Positions 9,179 to 17,930 of a stretch of 42,808 bases of DNA are shown one piece after another. The translations under genes and the position numbers were made by a program. Under the pieces are notes generated by a model. That model worked only from the letters and a program-made list of their open reading frames with translations. It searched no databases and was not told the origin of the DNA. Source of the stretch: Gammaproteobacteria bacterium (GTDB lineage Bacteria; Pseudomonadota; Gammaproteobacteria; SZUA-152). Location of the stretch: NCBI GenBank assembly GCA_021647505.1, contig JAKIUN010000031.1:1-42808 (forward strand), written 5' to 3'. The stretch's first letter is position 1, and every line of letters starts with the position of its first letter.

Positions 9179-10015
9179 TTACTTACGAGCGCCGGGGCCA
9201 TTCCAGGGAAGCCCGTTACTCATGTAAGTCATGAAGTACTCAAGATTGCGGTACTCAGGGCTTTGCGCCTTGAAGGGCAATGCACGAACCTGCTTGTTGC
9301 AGCCTGAAAAGCGCCGGTGGACAGTGCCCAGGCTGCCCCATTTCGAGCGGTAAACCGGGAAGTGTGTGAGTTGGCCCAGTGCCGGGGATAGCAGATCGGC
9401 ACGGATCTTGTTACCGGCATTGTCGACGTGGCAATGGGCACAGGACATGTTCAGCTGGCCGCGACGAGCGTAAAAGAAACGTTTGCCATCTTCGTAGGCG
9501 TCACGGGCGCGTTGGTCAAATGGGATTTTGATATCGACGGTCTGGCCCCGGGTCGTATAGGCCATGTAGGCAACCAGTGAGGCGAGTTCTCCTTTCATGT
9601 ATTTGAGGGGAGGTTCTCCATTCTTGGTGCGACATACATTGATCGCTGATGCCAGGGTTTCCACACGCCCTTTCTCCGTGTCGTAATAGGGGTAGTCACT
9701 CTTGATACCGATACCACCATTGCGGAAACAGCTGGTGTAGGTCTTGCCATTTTTGAAGGGGGTGTTGAACATTTCTTCACCCTCTTCAGCGGCGATTTCG
9801 TAGGGGGGGAATTCCTCGATCGCTTCCCACTGTTCACGTGAAGCCTTGTCAATGGCATAGACGCCATTGGCAAATTCTTCCAGTGGCACACTGGGGAAGC
9901 GTTCCTGGAAATATCCCTGAAATGCCTTGAGGTCATCCTCCGGGCTTGCCTGGCTGATCAGCGGGGCTACGCCCAGGACGCCAACAACCGCTGGAATCAA
10001 AAGCAGTTTTTTCAT
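9179..10015 (-). CDS. soxA: Sulfur-oxidation c-type cytochrome SoxA (monohaem type)
   Basis: A 278-residue periplasmic cytochrome that, with SoxX, joins thiosulfate oxidatively to the SoxY cysteine. Residues 1-29 form a signal peptide. One haem-binding CAHCH is at 192-196. The region where dihaem SoxA proteins carry their first CxxCH shows instead C96 and C128, the pair that forms a disulfide in monohaem members. C239 in FSGCNKQ is the conserved catalytic/haem-ligating cysteine. GGAGGA lies 6 nt before the ATG at 10015; an upstream ATG (10033) would overlap this ribosome-binding site. Order is soxX-Y-Z-A. Confidence 0.96.
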   Translation of the reverse strand: MKKLLLIPAVVGVLGVAPLISQASPEDDLKAFQGYFQERFPSVPLEEFANGVYAIDKASREQWEAIEEFPPYEIAAEEGEEMFNTPFKNGKTYTSCFRNGGIGIKSDYPYYDTEKGRVETLASAINVCRTKNGEPPLKYMKGELASLVAYMAYTTRGQTVDIKIPFDQRARDAYEDGKRFFYARRGQLNMSCAHCHVDNAGNKIRADLLSPALGQLTHFPVYRSKWGSLGTVHRRFSGCNKQVRALPFKAQSPEYRNLEYFMTYMSNGLPWNGPGARK

Positions 10016-10088
10016 GAGTGTTCCTCCATCCATATCGATACTGCCTGCAGGCAGTGTTTCGTTAGCCTATTGTTGTTGGCAGTATGCA

Positions 10089-10406
10089 TTATCCGATCTT
10101 GGCTTCAGCGGATGCGCTTTCGCCTTTATTATCGTTCCAGCTAACTTTGATGGTGTCGCCCTTGGCAGCACCGGTAAATTTAAATGCCAGGTAGGGGTTT
10201 TTGGAAATGGCAACCCCCCAGTGAGCAACCAGTACCTGGGTGCCCTTATGCTCACAGGTGATATCCTGGATGAAGTGTGCAGGAATCTTTTCGCCCGTTT
10301 TTTTATTTTTGCGTAGGCCGGTTTCCATCGGGTGGCTCATCAGTGTCTTGACTTCAGCCACGTCGCCTTTCATTTTTGCGCGGATGCGGATTTTCTTCTT
10401 GGCCAT
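10089..10406 (-). CDS. soxZ: Sulfur carrier complex subunit SoxZ
   Basis: A 105-residue immunoglobulin-like protein that pairs with SoxY to form the sulfur carrier. Typical SoxZ text is visible: KIRIRAKMKGDVAEVKTLMS and HPMETGLRKNKKTGEKIPAH, ending with KFTGAAKGDTIKVSWNDNKG. It has no signal peptide, as usual; it is exported with SoxY through the twin-arginine route. GAGGA lies 7 nt before the ATG. It sits between soxY and soxA with short gaps. Confidence 0.96.
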   Translation of the reverse strand: MAKKKIRIRAKMKGDVAEVKTLMSHPMETGLRKNKKTGEKIPAHFIQDITCEHKGTQVLVAHWGVAISKNPYLAFKFTGAAKGDTIKVSWNDNKGESASAEAKIG

Positions 10407-10452
10407 TCTCTTTTCCTCAAACGGTTAACTTGTCGGGTATTGTGGGCGTGGT

Positions 10453-10917
10453 TTAACCGCCGCAGCCGCCGATGGTGACTTTGATCATCTTTTTGGCGCT
10501 GTACAGCTTGCCTTCGGACTTGACGACAGCAATGAGGTCAGAGGTCTTGCCCATTTTGACCCGACAGGAAATAAAACCCTCTGCGGTGGGGCCCAGGTCA
10601 TAACTGCTGGCCAGGGGGACGGGGTTTTTTTCTATGAAGATGGCGATGGATTCTACGTCAGATATGCTGGTGGAAATGGTGATAGGGACAACGGCGCCAT
10701 TTTCTGCGATATCCGGTGCCTTGATATTGATATCGCCACTTTCGGTGACGTCGGAGGAACCGAGAACCGCCTCCATGCCGTCGTCAACATCCTTCGCCTC
10801 GAAAGCGGCTTTAGGCCATGCGGCCAGTATGCTCTGAGGGGTGAGTAAACCCGCGCTGGCGGCAACCCCCAGCATGCTGCTGGCAACGGTGCCCTTGAGG
10901 AAGCTTCTACGTTTCAT
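10453..10917 (-). CDS. soxY: Thiosulfate oxidation carrier protein SoxY
   Basis: A 154-residue carrier. The mature protein ends in the swinging-arm motif GGCGG, whose Cys152 carries the sulfur intermediates. The N-terminus MKRRSFLKGTVASSMLG is a twin-arginine signal. AAGGAG lies 11 nt before the ATG. The arm is exactly at the C-terminus, as in functional SoxY, with no extra residues, so the protein looks active. Confidence 0.97.
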   Translation of the reverse strand: MKRRSFLKGTVASSMLGVAASAGLLTPQSILAAWPKAAFEAKDVDDGMEAVLGSSDVTESGDINIKAPDIAENGAVVPITISTSISDVESIAIFIEKNPVPLASSYDLGPTAEGFISCRVKMGKTSDLIAVVKSEGKLYSAKKMIKVTIGGCGG

Positions 10918-10965
10918 AATAGGGTTATCTCCTTCTAGCTTTTACTTTTATAAGTGACCCGTCGA

Positions 10966-11340
10966 TTAACGCGTGTAAATAAATTCTACAACCTTATCGA
11001 GTTCTTCTTCGGTCAAAATTTTGTGTTTGCCATAGGGGGGCATAATGGTGTAGGGGTTGATCTTGGTGGCATCCCAGATCTGGTCACGCAGCATCTTCTT
11101 GTCGGGATAACGGTCAGCCATATTCACCAGGGCTGGGCCGATGTTGCCTTCCAGTGTGCCATCCTTCATTTTATGGCAGGCCAGACAGTTGCCTTTTTTG
11201 CGGTCGAAGGCAATGGCCTTTCCTTCATCTACCACCGAGGTCTCTTCGGCAAGGGCAGCCTGGGGGGTAATGGCGAGACTGCCGAGCATCAAGGCCAGGG
11301 TGCTGGCCGTTGCCAGTGTACTACTCGCGGATTTCCGCAT
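10966..11340 (-). CDS. soxX: Sulfur-oxidation c-type cytochrome SoxX
   Basis: A 124-residue monohaem cytochrome c, partner of SoxA. It has a signal peptide (residues 1-31, cleavage after AALA), a CLACH haem motif at 52-56 and a likely axial Met100 in the YTIMPPYG segment. AAGGAGG lies 8 nt before the ATG. It is the first gene of soxXYZA and has 235 bp of AT-rich sequence upstream that should hold the operon promoter. soxCD is not present next to the operon, nor elsewhere in the window. Confidence 0.96.
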   Translation of the reverse strand: MRKSASSTLATASTLALMLGSLAITPQAALAEETSVVDEGKAIAFDRKKGNCLACHKMKDGTLEGNIGPALVNMADRYPDKKMLRDQIWDATKINPYTIMPPYGKHKILTEEELDKVVEFIYTR

Positions 11341-11575
11341 CGCTGCTTCCTCCTTAAATTAGAAATATAAATTATTTTTCGACGGGCATTTAATTTTTAT
11401 ATGATGGCGATGAGTCGGTTTTATTCCTATGCAGGAAGCGCTCACAGCGTATGTTGATCCGTTGAGGACATTCTGCACGCCAAGGACTCTTATACCAGAA
11501 TTGACGGGCAGCACAACAGGTCGGCTGAAAAATACAGGGAGGGCACAGGGGAAATAAATAATGGTTCACACCCTT

Positions 11576-13024
11576 CTAGCGTTTCTCACTGCTTTCAGTC
11601 TGAACTTCCTTCTTCCAGGCGGCAAGCCTGGCCTGCATGGCTAATTGTTCGTACTGGCTTTTGGTGTCTTGCTCAATGGCCTGTTGCAGGTAGGTGATGG
11701 CTTGTACCGTATTGCCATCGATGTAATTTAACTCGGCCAGTGATTGGTAGGCATCAGTGTAGCGGCGAGCCGTTTTGGCGGCCTGGAAGTGGAGGGCGTA
11801 CAGCCTGCGCTCAGGCCGGTAGCGAAGCTGCTGTTCCAGCAGCGTGCTGGCCTCGGTGGCCTTGCCTTCTTTGAGCAGGGTTTCCGCCAGCATTTCTGTC
11901 AATGGCAGGTTATTGGGGAACAGGCTGAGGGCGGGGGTGAGCACCTTGTGTGCGGCCTGTGGTTTATCCGCCGCCAGCTCGATTTCGGCGGCGGTCAGGT
12001 GATACAGCACACGCTGAGTATCCTTTTCCAACAACTGCCGTATGGCATTTCTTGCCTTGTCGTATTGTTTTTCTGACTGCCAGTTCAATGCCTGCCGGTA
12101 CTGGATGGCGGCCTGCGGTATTTCGGCCGCAGTTTTTTGCCGTTGTAGGTAAATGCTGTCGCCACTGAGAATTTTCACGCGAGTCTTGATGAGTTGAAAG
12201 GTCAGGTCGTCTCCTTTGCTGCCGGTATTTATTTGCTCTGCACGGTTGCGCGCGTCGGCGATACGGGAAAGGGTGAGCGGGTGGGTTTGCAGGAGTTCCA
12301 GTGCACGCAGGCCGGCGTAGCGGTTGGCGGACTGCAGGGTTTCAAAGAAACTGACCATCTGGCGGGGATCAAAGCCTGCCCGGGCCATCATGGTGATGCC
12401 AACCCGGTCTGCCTCCTGTTCATGTAGCCGTGAATAGCTGAGCTGCCGCTGGACGGAACCGGCCATGGCGCCGGTCAGCACAGCTTCACCGGCTTGCGGA
12501 TTCTGGCTGCCGATAAGGATGGCGGCGATCATCGCGGCGATGGTGGCGATTTCCACTCGCTGGCCGGCCTCAAATGAACGTATCAGGTGGCGTTGTACGG
12601 CATGAGACAACTCATGGGCTAGTACCGACACCAGTTCGCCCTCGGTGCGGGCGGAGAGGATTAGCCCGGTGTGCACGCCGATATAGCCTCCCGGGCCGGC
12701 AAAGGCATTGATCGATGGGTCGTTGACGAGAAAGAAGGTGACTTTCTGCTCATAGCCATCGACTTGTGAAATCAGGCGTTCCCCCAGGTTTTGCAGGTAG
12801 GTGGTGATGGCAGGGTCATCAAGGATGTTCAGTGAGCGGCGTACGTTACGCATGAATTCCCGGCCGATCAGTCGCTCTTGTTCCGGGGTGATCAGATGAC
12901 CACCGGCGTCTCCGATATCGGGCAGGTTCAGGGGCGTGACCTCGCCGGCCCCGACGTGATGGAAGGGGGAAACGAATCCTGCGATAACGGCAAGAAGAAA
13001 CAGAAAAATGGAGCGAAGTTGCAT
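11576..13024 (-). CDS. bepA: Periplasmic M48 metalloprotease/chaperone BepA-like
   Basis: About 482 residues. BepA assists folding of LptD and degrades stalled outer-membrane proteins. Visible: a signal peptide (MQLRSIFLFLLAVIAGF), the zinc motif HELSH (His137, Glu138, His141), the third ligand in EQEADRVG (Glu204), then a long TPR-rich C-terminal half (about 270-470). LTHPL-type spacing (LLQTHPLTLSRIADARNRAE) matches E. coli BepA closely. Start choice is uncertain: in-frame ATGs also exist at 13051 and 13096, but 13024 starts right at the signal peptide. The gene lies between two sulfur-oxidation loci but has a general envelope role. Confidence 0.9.
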   Translation of the reverse strand: MQLRSIFLFLLAVIAGFVSPFHHVGAGEVTPLNLPDIGDAGGHLITPEQERLIGREFMRNVRRSLNILDDPAITTYLQNLGERLISQVDGYEQKVTFFLVNDPSINAFAGPGGYIGVHTGLILSARTEGELVSVLAHELSHAVQRHLIRSFEAGQRVEIATIAAMIAAILIGSQNPQAGEAVLTGAMAGSVQRQLSYSRLHEQEADRVGITMMARAGFDPRQMVSFFETLQSANRYAGLRALELLQTHPLTLSRIADARNRAEQINTGSKGDDLTFQLIKTRVKILSGDSIYLQRQKTAAEIPQAAIQYRQALNWQSEKQYDKARNAIRQLLEKDTQRVLYHLTAAEIELAADKPQAAHKVLTPALSLFPNNLPLTEMLAETLLKEGKATEASTLLEQQLRYRPERRLYALHFQAAKTARRYTDAYQSLAELNYIDGNTVQAITYLQQAIEQDTKSQYEQLAMQARLAAWKKEVQTESSEKR

Positions 13025-13452
13025 CGGCAGACGTGAGCGGAATCCCCGCATTTGGGAAGGTCGAGTGTAGTGTGAATTTTGTTTAATGGCGAGCATTCCT
13101 TATCGTGCTTCTTATTCGGAAAAATGGATATGAATATCGGCTAATTAAATCGACCTGTGGTTTGCCTTTAAGTGGGCGCTAGCCAAAACAAAATATGTTG
13201 CAGTTTTTTTGTCAATGATCCGATATCTATCTGAGATCGTCGGCCTGTGGTTTTGTTCATCGCAGGGCTGGGGATTCGGGTTGCATTTTTCCCGGCTTTG
13301 GAATATAAGTTGACCATTGAATTCTAATAAAGGTTCCATGGCTGCTGCCGGGAAGCTGTTAGTTTTCGGCGATGATCGCGAGGAAACTGGCTGGACAGGC
13401 CGGTTCCGGCGGCGACAGGCGCTTGCTGTAACAACCACCGAAGGAGTTTGAA
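13025..13452. other. Intergenic region between bepA and tusA
   Basis: This is the divergent upstream region of bepA (minus) and tusA (plus). I see no gene. A TTGACC at about 13309 and TAATAA about 10 nt later are suggestive but are spaced too closely for a sigma-70 promoter. A strong GAAGGAG ribosome-binding site precedes tusA. Confidence 0.4.
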
Positions 13453-13683
13453 ATGGCAGATTTTGATCAAGAACTGGACGCATCCGGCCTCAATTGCCCG
13501 TTGCCGATCCTGCGTGCCAAAAAGGCGCTGTCGGCCCTGAGCGAAGGCCAGGTTCTGCATATCATCGCCACCGACCCAGGTGCCGTGAAAGACTTTGAGG
13601 CCTTTGCCAAGCAGACCGGTAATGAGTTGGTGGAGTCCCACGAGGAAGGTGGCAAGTTTCATTTTCTGATGAAAAAGCACTAA
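13453..13683 (+). CDS. tusA: TusA-type sulfur carrier
   Basis: A 76-residue cytoplasmic sulfur-transfer protein. The TusA signature is LDASGLNCPLPILRAKKAL, with the active cysteine C15 in the CPxP motif, followed by the TDPGAVKDF segment. In sulfur oxidisers TusA receives persulfide sulfur (from rhodanese and DsrE2) and passes it toward the Dsr or sHdr machinery; in other bacteria it serves tRNA thiolation. The adjacent dsrE2-type gene, 34 nt downstream, favours the sulfur-oxidation role. AAGGAG lies 6 nt before the ATG. Confidence 0.92.
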   Translation: MADFDQELDASGLNCPLPILRAKKALSALSEGQVLHIIATDPGAVKDFEAFAKQTGNELVESHEEGGKFHFLMKKH

Positions 13684-13717
13684 CGGGACGGCCTTGGCCT
13701 GACCGGGAGGGGGCATT

Positions 13718-14185
13718 ATGTCTGGAAAAAAATTGGCGATCATTGCCACCAAAGGCAGCTTGGACTGGGCCTATCCGCCCTTCATTCTGGCTTCCACGGC
13801 AGCCGCACTGGGCTACGAGGTAGAGATCTTTTGCACCTTCTATGGCCTGCAATTGCTGCGCAAGAAAATGGATCTCAAGGTCACCTCGCTGGGCAATCCC
13901 GGCATGCCCATGCCGATACCCATGCCGGTATTGATGCAGGCCTTGCCGGGCATGCAATCCATGATGACCCTGATGATGAAGCAGAAGATGAAATCCAAGG
14001 GTGTGGCCAGTCTCGAAGAGCTGCGCGAGTTGTGCATTGAGGCCGAGGTCAGGCTGGTTGCCTGTCAGATGACGGTCGATCTGTTTGATTTCAATACCAG
14101 CGACTTTATCGACGGCGTCGAATATGGCGGTGCAGCGACCTTCTTCGAGTTTGCGGGTGAGTCGGATATCACGCTGTTTGTTTGA
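13718..14185 (+). CDS. dsrE2: DsrE/DsrF-like sulfurtransferase, DsrE2A type
   Basis: A 155-residue member of the DsrE/DsrF/DrsH-like family. The start KKLAIIATKGSLDWAYPPF and the FCTFYGLQLL segment are typical of DsrE2A proteins, as is the Met/Pro-rich insert (GMPMPIPMPVLMQALPGM, then MMTLMMKQKMK), which could be membrane-associating. A conserved Cys lies in VRLVACQMTVDLF, the usual position for the sulfur-binding cysteine. In Allochromatium and relatives the set rhd-tusA-dsrE2 shuttles cytoplasmic sulfur; no rhodanese gene is seen here. A GGGAGG ribosome-binding site precedes the ATG. Confidence 0.88.
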   Translation: MSGKKLAIIATKGSLDWAYPPFILASTAAALGYEVEIFCTFYGLQLLRKKMDLKVTSLGNPGMPMPIPMPVLMQALPGMQSMMTLMMKQKMKSKGVASLEELRELCIEAEVRLVACQMTVDLFDFNTSDFIDGVEYGGAATFFEFAGESDITLFV

Positions 14186-14221
14186 AAGTTGCGGAGGTCT
14201 GGTTTTCTCGGAATCATTTAG

Positions 14222-14253
14222 AAAGGGCGACTCCTCGGGGCTGCTCTTTTTTT
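14222..14253 (+). terminator. Probable rho-independent terminator after dsrE2
   Basis: An imperfect GC-rich hairpin (GGGCGACTCC / GGGGCTGCTC, with wobble pairs) is followed by seven T residues at 14247-14253. It lies 37 nt after the dsrE2 stop. Confidence 0.55.
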
Positions 14254-14304
14254 GTGGGTGGCTTATTGGCCATCACAAGGTTAAAACTATCGCCTTTATA
14301 GCCA

Positions 14305-14496
14305 TGTAGGGTGGGCAGGTTTTTTGTGCCCACGCGGTTGGCTTAGTATCATTTTGTATTTGACTCGCTACACCGCTCTGCGGTGTGGCGCAAGAAAGTT
14401 AGGCTAATCCACCAAGGTGGCGCTGGGCGCCACGGGATGTGTGACACCGCAGAGCGGTGTCACAAGTTCAAAGTAAAACTAGACTAGAAGAGCAGG
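14305..14496. repeat. Cluster of hairpins downstream of tusA-dsrE2
   Basis: A half copy of the GTAGGGTGGGCA repeat (14305-14334) is followed by three tight hairpins: ACACCGC-TCT-GCGGTGT (14370-14386), GTGGCGC-TGG-GCGCCAC (14417-14433) and ACACCGC-AGA-GCGGTGT (14444-14460). The first and third are exact reverse complements of each other, so the whole block is also a larger inverted repeat. It lies between convergent genes, so it may act as a terminator or be a small mobile repeat. Confidence 0.7.
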
Positions 14497-15780
14497 TCAG
14501 AATACCCAGACGACCTGGCCACTGAGGATATCCACGTCGCTTTCGTATGAGCCTTTTAGAAGGTCTCCTGTTGCCCCTGCGCGTGCGCGATCAATATCTG
14601 CATCCTTTGCAAACAGGTGTGCGTAGCCGAGATCAAAGGTAAGGTTCTTTGATGCCTGGTAGCCAAACCCCAGCGCCAGCCAGGTACGGTCACTGCCCGG
14701 GCTGCGTGCAGAGCGCAGTTCGGCACTGGGAACGGGTGACTCGTCAAAGGCGAAACCGGCGCGGTAGATCCAGGTTTGGTTGGGGGTGAAATTGACACCG
14801 ACCGAGTAGCGATTGACGTCTTCCCAGTTGTTGACTTCCGTTGATGGGCCTTTGGCGGGGTTATCGAACTCTATGACCAGTTTGTCGTAGCTGCTCCAGC
14901 CGGTGCGGGTGATGTCTGCCAGCAATGTCCAGGCGTCACTGAACTGGTGGAACAGGCTCAGGGACAGTGTGCTCGGCAGGTCGATGTCTCCGCTGATATC
15001 AGTGTCGGCAAGTTGCACCGCAATTGCTGGGAGTACCTGGACTGCTGCTGCTGGCAGGGTGAAGTCCGCCTCACCGTCTAGGGAGTGCTTGACCTGTGAA
15101 CGGTAAGCCAGACCGATACGGGTGGCCTCGCTGGGTGCGAACAACACGCCGAGGTTATAACCAAAGCCCCAGCTGTCTCCAGTGATATCGGAAAAACCGT
15201 CGGGGGCTCCTAGTGCGCTAAAATCCACCGCATTGGTCAGCTTGGCCTTGAAATACTGGATATTCGCGCCCAGCCCGACGGACCATTGCGGATTGACCTT
15301 GAAGGCCAGGGACGGGTTGATGTTGATGACTTCCACGGTCGTTTCGACCGCCTGGTAGCGGCCTTTCCAGTCTTTGTCATAGTTGGTGCCCAAACCGAAG
15401 GGCACGCTGATGCCGAGGCCGAGTTTCACCTCGTCGTTAATGTCGGCAACTAAAAAGAGATTGGGTATCACGGCCAGGTCAGCGGCATCTCCTCCATTCC
15501 CCCCGCTGGTATTGGAGCCGTTGTCAGAAAATTTGGTGGAAGGCTGAATGATGTGCAGCCCGACAATAGCTTGGTGGCCATCGAGCAGGGTCATGCCGGC
15601 CGGATTAAAGAAAATCGTGCTGGCGTCTTCTGCGCTCGCCGCAGCGCCTGCGTAGGCGTTGCCCAGTCCTTTGACTCCCTGCTCAATCAGTGCGAAACCG
15701 CCGGCGTGGCTGGCCGACACACCCAGCCCGAAGGTGGTCAGTGCCGTGGCTGCCAGTGTTAAGCGGATAGGTGTTCTCAT
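14497..15780 (-). CDS. FadL/TodX-type outer-membrane channel
   Basis: A 427-residue outer-membrane beta-barrel of the OmpP1/FadL/TodX family, which passes hydrophobic substrates. Typical features: signal peptide ending SASHA, then GGFALIEQGVKGLGNAYAGA and EDASTIFFNPAGMTLL (the family's N-terminal plug region with the NPA motif), a barrel with alternating aromatic strands, and a C-terminal Phe (VVWVF). GAGGAG lies 7 nt before the ATG at 15780; the open frame extends 29 codons further upstream but those residues are not signal-like. It is divergent from a second FadL-type gene at 16204. The substrate is unknown. Confidence 0.9.
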   Translation of the reverse strand: MRTPIRLTLAATALTTFGLGVSASHAGGFALIEQGVKGLGNAYAGAAASAEDASTIFFNPAGMTLLDGHQAIVGLHIIQPSTKFSDNGSNTSGGNGGDAADLAVIPNLFLVADINDEVKLGLGISVPFGLGTNYDKDWKGRYQAVETTVEVININPSLAFKVNPQWSVGLGANIQYFKAKLTNAVDFSALGAPDGFSDITGDSWGFGYNLGVLFAPSEATRIGLAYRSQVKHSLDGEADFTLPAAAVQVLPAIAVQLADTDISGDIDLPSTLSLSLFHQFSDAWTLLADITRTGWSSYDKLVIEFDNPAKGPSTEVNNWEDVNRYSVGVNFTPNQTWIYRAGFAFDESPVPSAELRSARSPGSDRTWLALGFGYQASKNLTFDLGYAHLFAKDADIDRARAGATGDLLKGSYESDVDILSGQVVWVF

Positions 15781-16203
15781 ACTATAGCTCCTCATAACTT
15801 GTGATGGTTCGCGTTCACCCCCGGGTGTCACCCCACTAGTAAAGTGGCCGTCGTAAGGGGAATCCATGTAGAACCGATTTTTTGGAAAAATACGATGAAT
15901 AGAGGCGTCTATAACAAAAATGATCGAATTAAGCTAGAAAAATGCGTGGTTTCTGCGTGGGTCAGTCTTGAATCCGGCGCTTTTCTGCCGCTGTATGTTT
16001 AACACGCAATCAGTCGAGTTTTACGCCTTAGTCTGTATGAATATAAATAAATCATTGAATTCCATATTTATTTTTTTTATTGCAGGATTTAATAAATCTG
16101 TTGATTCTAATATTGACAGATAGTGAAATTCGTAGCCAGACTGTGTCAACCTCGAAAGAGAAAAGTCGTATTTTTGTCGCAACATTCGAGGCTGGGAGGC
16201 GGT
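15781..16203. other. Divergent promoter region of two FadL-type genes
   Basis: No gene is seen. The stretch 16035-16120 is very AT-rich with a run of eight T and fits a promoter for the plus-strand gene. No clear operator palindrome was found by eye. Confidence 0.45.
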
Positions 16204-17658
16204 ATGGGTTTCACTAAGAAACGTGTTATTTCAATGGCGGTGGTCACCGCTTTATCGGCGCCATTTGCGGCCTGGGCCACGAACGGGATGAATCTGGAGG
16301 CCTACGGCCCCATTGCCGGCGGCATGGGGGGCGCGGCATTTGCCTACGACAACGGCACTGCGGCGGTCATGAATAATCCGGCCACCCTGGGCATGATGGA
16401 AGAAGGCAGTCGGCTGGATGTCGCGGTCGGTTCTCTGGGGCCTGATATTTCAAGCTCGACGGCTGGCATGCCTGACGCGGACTCATCCGCTACCGCCTTT
16501 TACATGCCGGCGGTGGGCTGGGTGAAGAAGCGCGGTGCATTGGCCTATGGCGTGGGTGTCTTCGCGCAGGGCGGCATGGGCACGGAGTATGATGCGAACT
16601 CTTTTTTGACGGCGGGCTCCAATGAGACGGTTCGCTCCGAGGTGGGGCTGGGGCGTTTCCTGATTCCACTGAGCTACAGCGTCAATGAGCGCCTCAATAT
16701 TGCCGGCAGCCTTGACTACGTTTGGGCCAGCATGGATCTGAAAATGGCCATGTCGGGGGCGCAGTTTGGTGACATGCTTGCACCCGTCTACGGCGGCACC
16801 CAGGAATACGGTACGGCCAGTGGCTCGATGGTCGACAGCATGATGGGTATGGTCGGCACGGCACTGGATCCCACCGGGCCGGTAAACTGGGCGCGTTTTG
16901 ATTTCTCCAACAACAGTGCCTTCCTGGGTGAGGCCTACGGCAATGGTTTTGCCGGCAAGCTGGGTATTACCTACAAGATTGGCAGCCGCTGGAGTGTAGG
17001 CGCCACCTATCACTCCAAGACTCGCCTGGGTGACATGACGACCGGTAATGCCAAGGTCAGCATGAGCGTCAACATGGACCTTGGTCTGGCAGGTGGCGGT
17101 GCCTCCACGGGCTACACGGCCGTCGGTATCCCGGTGTCGGGCAAAATCAGCGTCAAGAACTTCCAGTGGCCGGAGACCTACGGCATCGGCGCCGCCTTCC
17201 AGGCCACCGACAAGATTATGATCGCCGCCGACGTCAAGCGTATCGGTTGGGCAAGTGTCATGAAGAACTTCGAAATGCGTTTTGTGGCCGATGCGACCCA
17301 GGCCAATCCCCTGGCGGCAGGTTTTGCCGGTCAAACGCTGGATGCCGTTATGTTCCAGGATTGGGAGGATCAGACGGTTTTTGCGTTGGGCGCCAGCTTC
17401 CAGACTACTGAGGAACTGGTGTTGAGGATAGGTTACAACGGCTCGACCAATCCGGTGCCGGACAAGTACCTCAATCCCTTGTTTCCGGCGACGATAGAGA
17501 ACAACTACACCTTTGGAGGTGGTTATGAAATCAACAATTCTTCCAGCGTGAACGCCTCATTTACCTATTCTCCCGAGGTCTCGGCGACCAGTGCTCAGGG
17601 TGTGACCGTCAGCCACAGTCAGTTCAATTGGCAGGTGATGTATTCCCACCTGTTTTGA
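16204..17658 (+). CDS. FadL-type outer-membrane protein
   Basis: A 484-residue second member of the OmpP1/FadL family, unlike its divergent neighbour in detail. It has a signal peptide (MGFTKKRVISMAVVTALSAP to AWA), then TNGMNLEAYGPIAGGMGGAA and NNPATLGMME, the family's plug motif, and ends in a terminal Phe (YSHLF) after aromatic-rich barrel strands. GGAGG lies 4 nt before the ATG at 16204. Many sulfur-oxidising and hydrocarbon-using gammaproteobacteria carry several such proteins; the cargo cannot be inferred. Confidence 0.87.
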   Translation: MGFTKKRVISMAVVTALSAPFAAWATNGMNLEAYGPIAGGMGGAAFAYDNGTAAVMNNPATLGMMEEGSRLDVAVGSLGPDISSSTAGMPDADSSATAFYMPAVGWVKKRGALAYGVGVFAQGGMGTEYDANSFLTAGSNETVRSEVGLGRFLIPLSYSVNERLNIAGSLDYVWASMDLKMAMSGAQFGDMLAPVYGGTQEYGTASGSMVDSMMGMVGTALDPTGPVNWARFDFSNNSAFLGEAYGNGFAGKLGITYKIGSRWSVGATYHSKTRLGDMTTGNAKVSMSVNMDLGLAGGGASTGYTAVGIPVSGKISVKNFQWPETYGIGAAFQATDKIMIAADVKRIGWASVMKNFEMRFVADATQANPLAAGFAGQTLDAVMFQDWEDQTVFALGASFQTTEELVLRIGYNGSTNPVPDKYLNPLFPATIENNYTFGGGYEINNSSSVNASFTYSPEVSATSAQGVTVSHSQFNWQVMYSHLF

Positions 17659-17762
17659 GTGGGCCATGTTGAAACGGGGGTTGGTGTTTCAGGACACCAA
17701 AACAGATATACACCCGCTTATGCATGGTGGCGCCGATATGCAGGGCTGTGGCTGTGTGTGTA

Positions 17763-17930
17763 GAAGCGGGCCATGCCCGCGATAATCGATGGAAAAAACC
17801 ACAAATCTGTGGGAGCGGCTTCAGCCGCGAATGAAACCAGCCTCTTTCGCGGCTGAAGCCGCTCCCACAATTTCTTCGGTAATGGCGTCTGTCGCAAAGG
17901 GCGAAACCATCGCGGGCATGGCTCGCTCCC
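17763..17930. repeat. Nested REP-like inverted repeats
   Basis: A 23-bp perfect inverted repeat (arms 17808-17830 and 17847-17869, core GGAGCGGCTTCAGCCGC) with a 16-nt spacer lies inside an outer imperfect inverted repeat (about 17763-17792 with 17908-17930, core GCCATGCCCGCGAT). Both cores are the same motifs seen singly at 7007-7072. The element fills much of the 444-bp gap between the FadL gene and sucC. Confidence 0.8.
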
